A stretch of DNA of 64,000 nucleotides from Syncephalis fuscata (lineage: Eukaryota > Zoopagomycota > Zoopagomycetes > Zoopagales > Piptocephalidaceae), in contig JAHLTZ010000001.1 in assembly GCA_025786725.1 (NCBI GenBank), positions 496,001 to 560,000 of the forward strand, read 5' to 3'. Positions 12,550 through 25,898 of the stretch are shown here, in pieces. A program made the position numbers and the translations under genes. How positions within the stretch are numbered: position 1 is the first letter of the stretch; each line of letters opens with the position of its first letter. Below the pieces are notes generated by a model, which worked only from the letters and a program-made list of their open reading frames with translations, did no database searches and was not told the DNA's origin.

Positions 12550-13943
12550 TTACGTCGAATTAATTATGCCAACGATTTCTGGATAAATTGGAACAATGTC
12601 ATTAATGGCCAACTGAACTCTCTCCTTTAGTTGGTCAACTGCACGGCCCTGCAATTTTGTCGAGAACTCTTCAATGTTTTTGTCCAACGTGGTCTTGACA
12701 GGCTTCTCCAATGCCTCCCACATTGCTTTGAACAATCCATTGATTTGATCACATTTGGAGGAAAGAGTGGCCAAATGGACAAAGTTGGTCTCGATGGTTA
12801 CATCGGAGACGGCTGGCACAGCCTCCAAAGATTCAGAAAGAGGAATAAAAGCCAGACCAGTTGCTACAGGTGCTGACGAAGCTTGTCTTGAAGAAGCGGC
12901 AGTGGTGGCTTGTTTGATATCGTTCAACATTCCTTGCGTAATGCTCTGTGTAGTACCTTGTACACGCTTCAACCATGAAAACAAGGCATCAGTCGAAAAG
13001 GTCTTAATTTTGCGAGCAGCATCGCCAATCTTTTTTGCAATCGCTTCTATGCTATTTAATCCTAATTGTGCTGGAGCAGCTACAACTTTGCAGGTACCAA
13101 TAAGTGCACGCAACTCCAAAACAAATACATTATAGATAGTGTTATGGACTAGCCAGTAGATAGTTTTACGGCTTCATCGACTGCTAGGCGAAGTGGCTTG
13201 GTCATAGTGCGCATAATCGTACCGACGGCTACGGCATCAGAGATTTTGCGAACCATACCAAGAACTCCAGTTGGCTTGGCTGGTAGTTCTGCTGGAACAG
13301 TAGATGTTGGGGCTGGAATGGAAACGGGCTTGCATTCGACGGCACCATCTGAGCTGTTGGCATTGGAACAGTTTGTGGAATTGGTTGCTGGTGGCGTTGG
13401 CGCAGTTCCTTTCCAGTAGAGTTGTTTACGGAGGAAGAATCGTGTTTTTTCAGCAATAAAGTTGGCAACAAATACTTGGTACTCAACACTGAACCAATTG
13501 CGCAAGTTGGTAATGCCATTGACAACAGCATCACGAATCTTTACCATCAATTCTTTGAGTAGGCCAGGAAGCTTTGGAATGATACTTCCGTCGATGACCG
13601 ATCGGGTAGTAGAGACCAACAAGTCACGTAGAGTATTAAGATCAACCTCAAGCTGGGTATAGATCACAAAGTAGAAAGCACTGCCAACTTTGTCACTTAG
13701 CTTATCAATAACATTGTTATAGACTTGCTTGGGTGATGGTAAGTTTAGCATTCGACGGTCGAGCTGGTGTTGCTGAGAGTGTGCGAGATCAGACACAGTG
13801 TTAATGGCTGCTACGGTATGTGCTGGCTGCGATGGGGACCATACTGACTGGCTGTCTGTGCTAGTGGTAATAGCACCGGCATTGGCACCTGAGATACTGG
13901 CGACCACCTGGCAAGCCAGGACTGCTAGCGAGAAAAAGCGCAT
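12550..13943 (-). CDS. Secreted protein of unknown function, two exons or one -1 frame break
   Basis: The N-terminus (13943) is a clear signal peptide, MRFFSLAVLACQVVASISG, cleaved near Ala-Asn-Ala. An Arg-Arg site follows near residue 63, then helix-rich sequence and a Thr/Pro/Asn/Ser-rich linker with several N-X-S/T sites. A second helical, Ala-rich part runs to 12550. The two parts lie in different frames. A 56-nt intron at 13169-13114 (donor GTAAAA, acceptor TTGGAG) joins them in phase 0, giving about 435 residues. A missing base near 13154 would also do it. No catalytic motif is visible. It is probably an extracellular or wall-associated protein. Confidence 0.6.
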
Positions 13944-15791
13944 AATTATTTACTTGTCGTTATAATGTTAATAGTATCGTGTCGTTAGTTGGTGTTCTGT
14001 CTTATTTTTTGTTAAAATAAAGATGTTCGTTAAAAACAGATATGTCACACAACGTAAATAAAATAAGAGAACGTAAATGTAATGCACTAAACCGTCGTAG
14101 CAAAAAGTACGTGCATATTTATGTATCCTCTCGGCCACCAAGCTAAGCTGTATCCTGAGTAATTTTTTTGCGAATTTTGCCACGCTCAGGCGACCATCCT
14201 GCCTTACAAACATACAGGCCGTATGTTACAATATGGTGCAGGTTAGAACACCCAGTTTTCGTTCCTTTTTTCCCCACACGTGTAATAGCAAAATTTATTT
14301 AATCATTGTACACTTGCAATTTCTTGTTTGATGCCGATACTTCATTTGTTGCCCAGGTTTTTGCGTAACAACATTCTCGTCGTGCACATGTTTGGTCGAA
14401 AAAAATACTAAGGAGATGCGGCTGTTTAATACCAGAGTCAACTATACGTTGAATAAGGCGACGGCATACTTCGTCCCGCACCCTGATCTGCTGTCTGTTG
14501 TAGCCTGCACGTGCTAGCATCAAATTGCTTTATTTTGCTTCATTTTACTGATTAGATAGCTGTGTACACAAACAGTTTATTTTTGAACATACGATTGTTA
14601 TCGTCGTCATTTTTTGTATAACAAAAGATCAACTACCTCCACGTGTTAGTGAAACAAACAGGCCTTTTAGAATAGCTGGCCAGCTTATATCACTGGTATC
14701 ATGGCTTTATTCAAACCTCCTGGCTTTCAAATAGTATATCAAACGATTTTAGCATCTATAGCAAAAATAAAGTGTACCTCTAAGATATACACATTTTGAT
14801 TTTGCCTTGTTATTACTGTTTTTTCCGACATAATGTTCATTTTAACACGTTCATACACTAATTTAGATGTGACTTACATTTTTATTTGATGAAACGGCGT
14901 GTGGTTATGTTAATTGTTGTAATAGATACAAGCCGAAATTCTAATAGAATTATTCTATTGGAGTAACAGCGAATCAAACTGTATTTTTGCTATTGAAATA
15001 CGATTTATTAACCGGCTATTAGCATTATTACTATGAATTACCATCGATTGTGTTTATGCAATAAATATTATATTTGTAACATAATGAACATTGTTAATTC
15101 ATATAGTATTTTTCAGGTATATGATACATAGTGGATTTAATAAAAACACAAATAGCACTAGTAAAAGGCCTTGTAACAATAATAATAAGCAAACGTGAAC
15201 TAAATGTATACGGTGATACTTGTGATGTTTTTGTTGGGATTTCATTACCGTCCCGTCACCTGATATGACAGGGAAAGCACAGGAAAATTACTTTTTACAA
15301 AGAAATGTGAAAAGAAGCAGTTACATTAATAGAATGAATAACTAGGTTCTTCAAAGCTGAATCTAATGGACTTTTATTATTGTATCTTAACCTTTATCCA
15401 AATTACATTAAACACGCAATCAAATTAAAATTAATTTTTGATAATAAGCATATTGGAATATGATAATAGTATTCTATCTCAGTTTTAAATATCATAATTT
15501 ACAAAAGACTATAAACCTAATACTCAGATTATTGCCATTTTTGTATAGAATCATTTCATTCATTAAACATATATATGTCCAGTATAGCAATATAGCTATA
15601 TTAAAGGGTAAAATGTCTAGTACAACTACACTGATATCATATTGTTCAAATCAGGATTGTATTCAGTAAAAAGGCTAAAAAATAAATTCTCCAGAGGCGG
15701 CAATGTCATCAATACCGGTTCTCTTATTGGGAACGTGTCGTTGCTATAGCTCTATCGCTTTCGCTCTTGTTTTAATCTTATTCTAGCCAAC
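13944..15791. other. Intergenic region with weak small frames
   Basis: The stretch holds the promoters of the leftward secreted gene and the rightward enoyl-CoA hydratase gene. A 74-codon minus frame at 14299-14523 (MMLARAGYNRQQIRV...) is basic and Cys-containing but matches nothing I know, so I do not call it. The part from 14600 to 15700 is AT-rich with no supported feature. Confidence 0.4.
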
Positions 15792-17096
15792 ATGCTTTCA
15801 CTACGTACTCTTGCGCACCGATCAATCTCTCGGCCAATTGTTTATTTTAGCACTAGTGCCATGGCCAGACGTAACTAGCTTTACCTATTATAAAACACGA
15901 CTTGAACTAATCTCATTATACTGTAGAAAACAATGACAACGCCACCAAGTACCAGCACGTACTGATTGAAAAGCGCGACAATGTCGGTCTAATCACGCTC
16001 AATCGTCCAAAGGCACTTAATGCTCTATGCAGCGACTTGTTCCACGAGTTGAACGAGGTCCTAGAGGACTTTGACAACGATACAGGTGTTGGTGCTGTAG
16101 TACTTACTGGCAGTGAGCGTGCTTTTGCAGGTAATTTAATCTAGCTTATTTAGATTATTAAACAATACTAATGTACTATTTATTTATAGCTGGTGCCGAT
16201 ATTAAAGAAATGCGTGAAAGCAACTATATCGACAACTACAAGACAAACTTTCTTATTCACTGGACTAAAATTACCACGGCTCGCAAGCCTATCATTGCTG
16301 CAGTGAACGGATTTGCTGTAAGCATTCATGTGTACATTTGTGCCGTTTACTAATCTTAGTTTAATATTGATTGATAAATTGATATATCTACACACTTGAT
16401 TAGTTCGGTGGTGGATGTGAACTGGCTATGATGTGTGACATCATCTACGCCGGTAGCAATGCCGTGTTTGGTCAGCCAGAAATTAAACTTGGCATAATTC
16501 CAGGTAGCAGCGTTGTAGCCAACAAAGACAAACAAAATATACTAATCTTAGTTGAAACTACTAGGCGCTGGTGGTACTCAGCGATTGACCAAGGCAATAG
16601 GCAAGTCCAAGGCTATGGAAATGGTTCTTACCGGAACATACAATCTTAATGCCGAGGAAGCTGAACGAGCAGGTAATTAAAAAGACATGGATATTTGTAC
16701 ACCTATTAATATTTAATATATTAGGCCTTGTAAGCAAGGTATTCCCACCAGAGAAGTTGGTTGACGAAGCAGTTAAGACAGCCTCGATCATTGCTAGCCG
16801 ATCACAGCCTATGGTTCAAATGGCCAAGGAAGCTGTCAATCAATGTAATTATAACAAAAACTATAAATAAATAGTATATATAAGCTAACACCTAACCAAT
16901 TAGCTTATGAGACGTCATTGGGCGCTGGTATTTTATTCGAACGTCGTCTATTCCATAGCACTTTGGCACGGTAAGTATAGATAATTCACTGCTTATATAT
17001 TGCCAATACTAACAAACTATTATGACATAGCACGATCAACGTGAAGGCATGTCGGCGTTCGTTGAAAAGAGAAAGGCCAACTTCACGCACAATTAG
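15792..17096 (+). CDS. Mitochondrial enoyl-CoA hydratase
   Basis: Eight exons by eye: 15792-15870, 15927-16130, 16190-16317, 16404-16503, 16565-16672, 16725-16844, 16904-16970 and 17031-17096. The first exon encodes an Arg/Ser-rich leader ([15 protein letters not shown]), as expected for mitochondrial import. The crotonase fold is plain: [23 protein letters not shown] forming the oxyanion hole, [11 protein letters not shown] with one catalytic Glu, and [11 protein letters not shown] with the other. The enzyme adds water to 2-enoyl-CoA in beta-oxidation and in valine or isoleucine breakdown. The last splice needs one extra base near 17033 to keep the conserved tail ([14 protein letters not shown]) in frame, another -1 break. 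Length, about 290 residues, fits short-chain hydratases (ECHS1 type). Confidence 0.9.
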
Positions 17097-17250
17097 TATA
17101 TCTACATCGATAAGAGGCAATTCATTAGCAAATACACAAGGTGATGATAGCCTAATAGTATTTAAAATAAGAGATACGTCATTTTTATTTGATTATTTTT
17201 ATCAATAAACAATAACAGCCATTCTCTTTATGCACGGCCTAATAAGCGTT

Positions 17251-19465
17251 TTAATTCAGCACCATATCGTCGCGAGCAATTAAAGCACCTTGATCCTTTT
17301 CATCACGCTCCTCACTGCTAATACGCATATCTTTAATGCGTACCATGCCTTGTTTTAGCTCTTCACCGCCAATAATAACGGCCAGCGGGATGCGTTCTTT
17401 ATTGCAAGCATTAAACTGAGCGGCAGCCTTTGGTTTTTTCTTGTACATAAACTCAGCCTAGACATTATAATAAATAATGTATCAATAAAGTGCACACTAA
17501 CTACGCTACCTTGATATCTTGTTTCCATAGTTCAGAACAAATACGCATACGTTCCTCGAGTAGACCGTCAAATACAGAAATTACCATCACTTCTGCTTCA
17601 TTGGCACGGTGTTTATGAGCATCAGCCCGATTGGCAAGTACTGAAAAGATACGCTCAACACCAAGCGATACACCAACACAAGGAATACGCTGTGATGCTG
17701 TTGATGCCTTTTTACCACCGGCCGCTGCTGCAAACATACCGACCAATTCATCATATCGCCCACCTGCTGCGATAGAACCAATGCCTACATTTTCTTCATT
17801 TGTTTCATCTTTATTGCCGCTACTTGCTAATAAGTATTGAGCTGTGTCAGTGTATAGTACGACATTAACTCGGTTATAGCTTACTTGGCTTGGCAATCTT
17901 CTTTTGTTCTTCCGCTTGAACGAGTACCGCTTCATAGATAATGCCGGTGTAGTAGTCAAGACCACGAGCCAGACTCATATCAAATGAAATCTGTAATAAT
18001 AAACAGATTAATTGGTTGATACTTGACAATTAGCAATACAACTACCTTATCAAGAACATCATATATATCAAGATAACTAAATAGAATTTCCATATCATCT
18101 AAGCCTTCCTTAGCCTTGGGATTACCAGATAATTCGGCATCGGCACGTAGTTTTTCCAATAGTTCTCGACCACCTATTGCTTATTAAACACTATTCATCT
18201 AATCCATGTATCTGTTGACACTTGCCTTTTAATTTAACATAATCGCCAATCTTGTCCGCAATAGCTGGATCCAAGTGTTTTTCTTCAGTCATTTCCTTAC
18301 GTACTTCCTCCCATGGTGACTATGGTGTTCTATATTAGCTATTATACAACTATCATTGGTGTATTTTACTTTATCAAGCTTATCAACTGCCGATGAAATA
18401 GGACGAATATTCGCTTCGGGTACACCGCAAATAGTAAAGATACCGTCAAGAATTTTACGATGATTTAACTAAGTTAATTAATTAGCTTATTAATTTCAAT
18501 TATTACGTCAAATGATTGATTATTAGCTTACTTTAATAAAGAATGGTCCAACATTTAATTCAGTCAATGCTTCCACAGCAATACGTAATACTTCAGCATC
18601 TGGTACCATTGATTCATAAGTACCAGCAATATCAAAATCCTATTAATGGATTGTATTAGATATTACAGTTTATTCTATTTGTCTAGTACTTACACATTGA
18701 TAGAATTCACGCATACGTCCTTTGGTCATAGCCGGTTGATCACGTCGATAGACTTTACCGATTTGATAACGCTTAATATTTGGTAAGCATTGCCATTCAT
18801 GGCTAGAAAACGGGCAAATGGCACCTAATCAATATATAGTTTTATTAGCCATATTAATAAATATAGATATATACACTATTAACTTACCGTTAAATCGTAT
18901 CGAAGTGAGCATTTCTCACCACCTTGATCCTCAAGATCATAAATCAATTTACTATCCTCGCCATATTTGCCAGATAACACTTCCTATTAACACAATACAG
19001 TTGTTATAATAACAATAATGAATAGTTTGTAATATAGTATATAAATACTCTTACCTTTAATTCAAATACTGGTGTATCAATAGTGACACCGCCGTGGCGT
19101 TTGAAAACTTTACGAATCACCGAAAACATATGATCACGTACGGCCATTTCATGTTCAGTATAGTCGCGTGTTCCCTATAACCAACCATAAGTTATAATAC
19201 GTATGTTATAAATAAAATAGACTTGTTTGTCTATTTTTCTCTCTCTTTCTCTGCTTACCTTGGGCGTCTTTAGAGTCATAGACTTGCCCTTGCCACCTTT
19301 GGCAGACCCGTCAGCGATAGGAGTGCCGGTCAATTCGGCCATTTGTAGCTTTAATGCCAATAGACCCTTAACTGCCACGTCAATGTCAGCTTTATCGACC
19401 TTATCGGCCTTTAGCTTGCGTACAAGGTCGCCCTGTTCAACAATCTGTTGTTTAATTGCTTCCAT
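17251..19465 (-). CDS. Histidyl-tRNA synthetase
   Basis: The gene has many short exons. The N-terminus (19465) is a WHEP-like helical hairpin ([22 protein letters not shown]), a tRNA-binding module of eukaryotic synthetases. Middle exons carry class II motif 2-type sequence (about 18680-18950). The HisRS signature [11 protein letters not shown] is at about 17960, and motif 3 ([16 protein letters not shown] and [11 protein letters not shown]) is at about 17640-17780. The C-terminal anticodon-binding domain ends at 17251 ([13 protein letters not shown]...). It charges tRNA-His in the cytosol, and in fungi often in mitochondria through an alternative start. I found no frame break. Confidence 0.92.
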
Positions 19466-19903
19466 GGCTGAGAATCAAGAAAAAGAAACAAATAATTGAA
19501 TTTGGTGTAAAAAAAAGAATCGATCTTATCAAATCAAGATGCTACTTAATAATCAATTCTGCCAATACACGGTGAATAGAACTTGAAATAAAGAACAGCA
19601 AGTTGATAATGCAATAGTGTAGAGCATAGTACACATTATAACTCATGTTTTAAATAGCTTTAAAGGAACTAATATAGGTTCCCAAGGATGCTCATCGATG
19701 CATAGCAGTGCAGTACATGAATATTCTGTAGTTTTATGCAGTTCATCAAGACATAGTAGCATAATACCTAATAATAACACTATTACACACGCTAATAGTC
19801 TTGGCAATAGATTCAATTCAATTCAATTCAGTTGTATTATATTATAATTTCTACAATAATTACTGTTTAAATATTAAACACTGATTATTAAAAATAACTT
19901 TAA

Positions 19904-21096
19904 TTAACTGAGTACAATGGCCATGAAAAACAATACACCAAACATAAAGAATATTCTAGACATAAACGTTTGTTGCACTGATGCAGACGCTTCTATATAT
20001 TTGTTGTTAATCATAGATTGGATGTATGTCAATTCAATACTTACCAGGATGAAATCGTCCATGTGGCGAACCCATCTAGTATCATAACCATTTCTAAGTA
20101 TACAGTCATACTATGCGCAACACTACTTACATAAAACCAATTAAACTGCCATGGAAATAGCCCGAATCCAGCGGCTAATCCTAGTTGCTGTTGAAAAGCA
20201 ATGCCACTCCATAAAGTATTGCCCTGCCATCCAATACCGGTTGTTCTCGATCCCATGGATGGCTGTTGCGGTAATGGACGTTGGCCAGCAGGTCGATCCG
20301 GAATACTATTCTTTAATCTATCAACAATACATTAAACTATTACCCAATACTATTATGTATAATAATAGATTAAATCAAGTGTGCCATTTACCTAGGATCA
20401 GTTGCTTCACGGCCCCGTCCATAGATCGGAATAACTTTATCCGAACCGCATCCGGCCTTACACACGGGACACAACGGATTTAATCGCTGTGCATCCAACC
20501 ACTGGTAGAACAACGCGTAAGATTACCAAACAACTAAAAGCACTAAATTTGCTTACTTGGTGTAAACAGGGCCAACTGAACAGAATAACGGCATTGTACA
20601 GAGTGTATTAATAAAAGATGATCCATTACAAATAGATGTTTTAAAGTGTTACTGCTTACCAATACAGGTGTCCACACACTGTGAGAACAGGCTCGATGGC
20701 CGCATCAAAGCTAGTTAATTAAATGGATAGTTTATTAGCAATTAAGTTAAATAAATAGTAAATATTTAAATAATAGACTAGTTACCAGATATTACAGCTA
20801 TAATAGTCCTCCTGCGTCGCTTGTCGCGACGATAAAAATGGGTCGCTATTGTTATTATCGACGGGCGTTGTTACCGAGTCAACCAAAGTGGCCATATCTT
20901 CAGATAAAGCAGTCGACGTGCCTTCTATAGATTCGCCTTCACCTTCTTCTTCTTCTTCTGTTGATAGAGTAACACTTGGTCGTCTGGCTGGGAAACGATG
21001 TCGTAGTCCCTCTTGGATGTTATCACTAACAGAACTAGTTGTTGGCGTGTTTATAGCGGTCACTGACCCTGAAATGGGCTCCTCTTCGGCCATCAT
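19904..21096 (-). CDS. RING E3 ubiquitin ligase, RNF5/RNF185 type
   Basis: An acidic, Ser/Thr-rich N-terminal region (21096 to about 20800) leads into a C3HC4 RING built from several exons. Its parts are [20 protein letters not shown], then a [11 protein letters not shown] segment, and the typical RNF5 follow-on [15 protein letters not shown] Gly/Phe/Trp-rich stretch comes next. The last exon (ending 19904) is a single C-terminal membrane anchor ([19 protein letters not shown]). This order matches the ER-anchored RNF5/RNF185/RMA1 family, which works in ER-associated degradation. The anchor exon is short and would be missed by simple frame scans. Confidence 0.88.
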
Positions 21097-21879
21097 TATG
21101 TGGCTGTATATAATAAAAATACTATAAAATAAACTGACTATTTACGCAGTAATGGTCATAGCAATAATAGAGTAATATAAGGAACGTGTATGTGCTAAAT
21201 AGGCTGGAGATAGAAGGTGACTGTAAACCAAGACGCAACTGAAAGGAGACTAGAGTATGAAAGAAAGTTAAAAGTTGATGGTGTGAGGAAAGTGATTCAC
21301 GGCCATTAAATATACTTGACATAAAACATTGATCTCCCTTCATTTAGTAGCCATTAAATATAACATTATGGATTGAATTGAATGTAATTGTTAAGCTGGA
21401 GTAAATATAATAGTAGTTTTATATTGTATTTTATATTGTATTTTAAGTTATAATTATAGTATATAAATATTAATTACAAGATATATTATTAGGTAATTGT
21501 TATTTAGTTAATGATTGAATAGAGTCAACAAAAGCAAACTTGATAATAGATTGATATTAATAATAATAGTAGTAATAGTAATAGTAGTAATAGTAGTAGT
21601 AGCAATACTAACAATAGTAACAATAGTAACAAGCAATAAATAGCAATGATGTAACTAATAATATAATATAATTATTAGTTAGTATTTTCTACATTAATTA
21701 ATATTTTTAAGTTATTACTGTTTATTTTTTACTTAATCATATAGGTTAAATCTCAGCAAATCAATTCTATATTCATTTACACACACACACTAACTCATCA
21801 ATCTCTTTTCGATTCTTTTTTTCTCTGGCTAGGCGCTTAACGTGGAATCTGTTGAAAGGCCCAAAACTATACTCTCGCG
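21097..21879. other. Divergent promoter region with a microsatellite
   Basis: It separates the leftward RING gene and the rightward RNA-binding gene. AT-rich sequence includes an imperfect TAA/TAG trinucleotide run at about 21550-21640 and a short CA run near 21780. Confidence 0.5.
21550..21640 (+). repeat. Imperfect TAA/TAG trinucleotide microsatellite
   Basis: About 90 bases built of TAA, TAG and CAA triplets in mixed order, lying between two genes. Confidence 0.85.
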
Positions 21880-23244
21880 ATGGATATGGCACTTGACGAT
21901 ATTATTATGCAGGAGCGGGGTGACAAGCAGAAGAGTAAAAGACAGCTGGCTAGAGAGAGGCTGGCGAGTAAAAAAGCCGAGGCAAAAGCTCGTCGTAGCA
22001 GTGGTGGACCACAACGATCGCGCGAACTAGGCCGAATTGAAATACGAGAGCAGGCCAAACCCTACGCAGTAAGCATTAATTCGATAAGAGCAGTTAGAAT
22101 GCAAAATTTTGCCGCTAGACTGACCACCGGTTAAACGCATGGCATACTAGGGCAAATCAACGCCAGGTACCGTTTCATTCACTGCTAACGTGCCGAGTCG
22201 TGCTCCAAGTGCAATAAATCACATCCGCCAAGAACGAGAAAGTACCGCCCCACCACTACGATATTTTCGGTGTTTAATCCGGATGCTGTTGCGGCAGAAC
22301 AAGCTGCAAAAGCCAAACCGACTTCAAGTACTACGGCACGCAATACTAACACCGCTGCCTCTTCTCGTAATCACCATGTAGCCAATACGTCATCGCCACG
22401 TCCCATGCCAATGGCACCGACTAAAGTACGCTCTTCATCTCCTCCACCGCCACCTGCTCCTAAACGGGCTATTAGTATTTTGGGCGAAGGCGGTCCAGCT
22501 ACAATTCTAGTGGAGAATCTACATCCAGGTGCCACACCAGAAGATATAAAGGTAGATAAAATAGCTATACTTATTCCTAATTAATAATGTGGCGTTTCTG
22601 ATGTTGGTTAATTAGACGGTATTTGCGCGATTTGGTCCAGTTAAAAACTGTACAGCATTCTATGACCAGCATGGACGGTCAACTGGAAGAGCAGAAATAT
22701 GCTATGCACTAAAGATTCAAGCATTGAGTGCTATTAAAGCATTAAACAACGTTGAAGCCGACGGTAAGCAGTTTGTTGCTATTACACAAAGTATAGACTA
22801 ATTTGAATTTGCTATCCTACAATGACTGTATTTTAGGATATGTGCTACGGGTCCAGCTTCATTCAAAGACGGCTCCTCATCCTCCAATTCAGCATGCTCA
22901 TCCAATACATCCAGTGCAGAAATCTGGCCTATTAATACTCAACGAACACGAAGGTAAGTGTAAACTGTATAGATCATTGCTAAATACAGCTATTGACATC
23001 AATACATAGTGGATCTGGCAATGGAAGTGGTGGCGGTCGACTCTACTCTGACGAACTAATGAGTCAGCATCCTGCCATGCCCATGGATATTACAGCTGAA
23101 CCCGTCAATAATAGACGCCGTAACTCTTCCAACGGAGGTCCTTGGTCGTCAAAAGAACAACAACGATTTGAACCAACCAATGATCATGGACATGGAAATT
23201 ATAGAAAGTCACCTGTAGATCCTAGATTTAAAGTGCGCTTTTAA
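21880..23244 (+). CDS. ALY/REF-like mRNA export RNA-binding protein
   Basis: It starts MDMALDDIIMQERG at 21880, the UAP56-binding motif typical of ALY/REF (Yra1) adaptors, followed by a Lys/Arg-rich segment. An RRM is spread over three exons: ATILVENLHPGATPEDI, TVFARFGPVKNCTAFYD with GRAEICYA, then YVLRVQLHS. The C-terminus is Gly/Arg/Ser-rich. Such proteins couple splicing and TREX to nuclear export of mRNA. Introns start at about 22067, 22550, 22765 and 22955. In the second exon a C-run near 22248 (CCCC) holds a -1 frame break between an upstream frame ending at the ATG-less 22381 stop and the frame of the RRM. The domain itself is intact. Confidence 0.82.
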
Positions 23245-23461
23245 TTCTATTACATATGAATTATTTTCTGTTATTGTCATTTATTCTAAACTAAATACCA
23301 TTAAATCGATCTCATGTAGACAAATAGTAATGTTACGGTCTTAACAACAAAGGCGATGTCTTATTCGCTTTGTTATATAAATTTTATTTTCTCAGTATTA
23401 TTAATGTAGTTATTACTAACTCTATACTTTTTATTAATACATTGCTGCTGTTGCACCAATC

Positions 23462-24432
23462 ATGTCCACTAAATTGAAGCAAGCTGGGCCAAAGTACTGG
23501 CCAGTGTCCACTGTTGCTTATATCACGCTACTGATTAGCATAGTAGGTGGCAGTAGTTATGCCTGGTATTATCAACAGGGACATCGTTGGCGTCAAGACC
23601 TTGCCTATCATCGATTTGCCGATACACGCCCATTAGGACCGATACCTAACGCGGGCGACGTTCTAAGTAATCTGGCATTTGCTGTTGTTGGTGTATGGGG
23701 CTGTGGTCGTATGTTTACCTATGAACGTCTGTCACCACTCCATGGTGGTCGTCGATGGGTGCGTAGTCGACGCGAGGCCATTATTGGTTTTTTAGCGGTA
23801 TAACACTTATTGCACTAGGCAGTGCCTATTACCACTGGGCAGTGAGTTAAACATATATGTTTATTTTACCTACTAACTAGGTCTTTATTCATGCTAGCCG
23901 AATAATTCACGTCTTGTATGGGATCGCCTACCGATGACCATTGCCTTCACAACTGTACTATCATCGGTGGTGCTTGAAAGATTTCATCCAGTATTTGGAT
24001 CACGTCTTGCCTACTATTGCCTAGTCGCACTAGGCGTGGCATCAGTAGGATGGTGGGATTATTCAGGTAATATTGCTATTGATACCTATACATGACAGGT
24101 TACTAATAGTTGGATTAATGGATTTACAGAGGATTTATTGCCATATTTTGTTGTGCAATTTCTACCATTCGTACTTATCCTGCATCACTGCTATTCACCA
24201 CCAAGCCACTCCATCAAGCGCCAGGTACTGAATTTAAAATGTTACTAGGCGTGTATGTTATGCTTTGGCCAAATGGACTGAGGCACAAGACAAGGTTATT
24301 TTTGAAGCCACGCATCAAATGGTATCAGGACATACGCTGAAACATCTTATTGCGGCTGGATGTACTGTGATTTTTGGTAACATCATTCTATATTCACCTA
24401 ATACATTGGTTGATACACGTAAACGACAATAA
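23462..24432 (+). CDS. Ceramidase-like multi-pass membrane protein
   Basis: Hydrophobic helices alternate with conserved polar pieces typical of alkaline-ceramidase-like membrane hydrolases: YHRFADTRPLGPIPNAGDVLSN, GSAYYHWAPNNSRLVWDR, LPMTIAF and a late GHTLKH. These Asp/Ser/His positions normally bind zinc and catalyse amide cleavage. Introns follow at about 23842-23900, 24067-24130 and 24222-24250. The frame changes by -1 at a run of six T (23788-23793), before GITLIALGSAYYH. The sequence there also reads T TTT TTA in the correct phase, the shape of a -1 slippery site, but a lost T is the simpler explanation. Substrate is inferred only from the family. Confidence 0.72.
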
Positions 24433-24742
24433 ATATGGTTGTATTGTTACAGTATGAATATAGCTTATTACAGCTGTAATACTGCTACTAAGTAGTCATA
24501 GCTGTAATAAAATTATAATATTCATTTATTGTTTTTGCATTAACTCAGCTAAACTGTAATTAATGAATATTGCAAAAGATCATTATTAATTAATGAAATA
24601 ACGACATAAATAGATATTAATATTTAAACACAATTGATAAAAATAATTCATTTTAATGCATTTTACTTATTATTTACTACTATCGGATAACAATATCATA
24701 GCAATTTATATTATAAAAAGTAAACAAGTTTTGTTTGATTGA
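24433..24742. other. AT-rich convergent 3' region
   Basis: Shared 3' flank of the ceramidase-like and ERG26-type genes. It contains the inverted pair AGCTGTAATA / TATTACAGCTGTAAT near 24462-24508, which could form a hairpin that helps end transcription of both genes. Confidence 0.35.
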
Positions 24743-25898
24743 TTATTCTTGCTTTCTTGCCGGATCTTCTTGTTCTTTAAGCCATTGAACACCGCGTTTT
24801 ATACCATCATCGATATCTACACGTGGCTTATATCCAAGTATTTTGCGTGCTTTGTTAATGTCATAGTACCGATGTGCCACGGCCAACTTGATCTTAAAAC
24901 GAGACAGATTAGGATCCAGTTCTTTAATTGGTCGTAGTAAGAAGCAGAAAAAGTCTACAATAGTAGCTAGAAATAGCGCAAACCAAGCTGGCAATACCAG
25001 TACAAACCCGCGTTCCAATCCTGCCACCGCCCACACACGCTGTGCAAAGTCCCAGAAAGGCAGTGGCTGGCCATTAGTAATATTAAATATCTAGCAGATA
25101 GATACAATGTTAGCTAGCTAATAGATTGGTAGATGGTCGTGTACAACTCACCTCGCCTTGAACTTTTGGATCATCAAGTTTATCCGCAGCCAGTAAATGT
25201 GCATCGGCCACATTACCGACATAAGTAAAATCGGCCAATGCACTATTATCGCCTACTTGAAAATGGCGTTGAAATGTCCGGCCTACATCTAGCATACGAG
25301 GTAGCAAAAGACGATCCTGAGGACCGAATATACCTGATGGCCGAAGCGAGCAAGTAAAAAGTCCCTGTTGACCATTGGCGGCCAGTACTAGTTTCTCGCT
25401 TTCCACCTATAAAGCAATAGATTATTTATTAGCAATAATAATAAACTTTTAATATAATGTATTTACCTTGGTCTCTGTGTACTTGTCGACCGGAACATCT
25501 GGATATGCCTTGGTTTCATTGGCGTTAAAGCATCCATTGGTGGTAAATACAGTTGAGCATGTACTAGTGTAGACAAGTTTTTTGACTCCATATTTTTGGC
25601 AAGCTGCAATAACATTACGTGTGCCTTCGATATTCACTTGTCGCATTAGTTCGGGATTTCCGGCAAAGATGGCAGAAGCAGTGTGAATAACAATGGTGGC
25701 GCCATCAACAGCACGCTCAACATTCTCTTGTTTACAAATATCTCCGACAAAATACTCGACACATGCTGGTGGCTTGCTTACAGTTTGCCGTAAATCAAAT
25801 ACACGGACTCTTTGTTCCTTTCTAGCGGCAAGCGCATCGACAATATGTCGGCCTAGAAATCCGTCACCTCCTATAACGAGATAAGTTTCCTGGAGCAT
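24743..25898 (-). CDS. Sterol-4-alpha-carboxylate 3-dehydrogenase (ERG26 type)
   Basis: Three exons (25898-25467, 25406-25153 or 25152, 25090-24743) with introns of about 60 nt. The Rossmann NAD-binding motif GGDGFLGRHIV is near the N-terminus. The short-chain dehydrogenase YTETK catalytic pair is at the end of exon 1, and SGIFGPQD and ADFTYVGNVADAHL follow in exon 2. Exon 3 has a hydrophobic segment (VLPAWFALFLATIV) as in ER-bound 3-beta-HSD proteins, then the usual YYDINKARKILGYKP ending. The enzyme removes the C4 carboxyl group in ergosterol synthesis at the ER. No frame break seen. Confidence 0.9.

Noticed and set aside
13968-14213. An 81-codon minus-strand frame upstream of the secreted protein
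   Set aside because: It overlaps the expected promoter and leader of that gene and shows no family motif.
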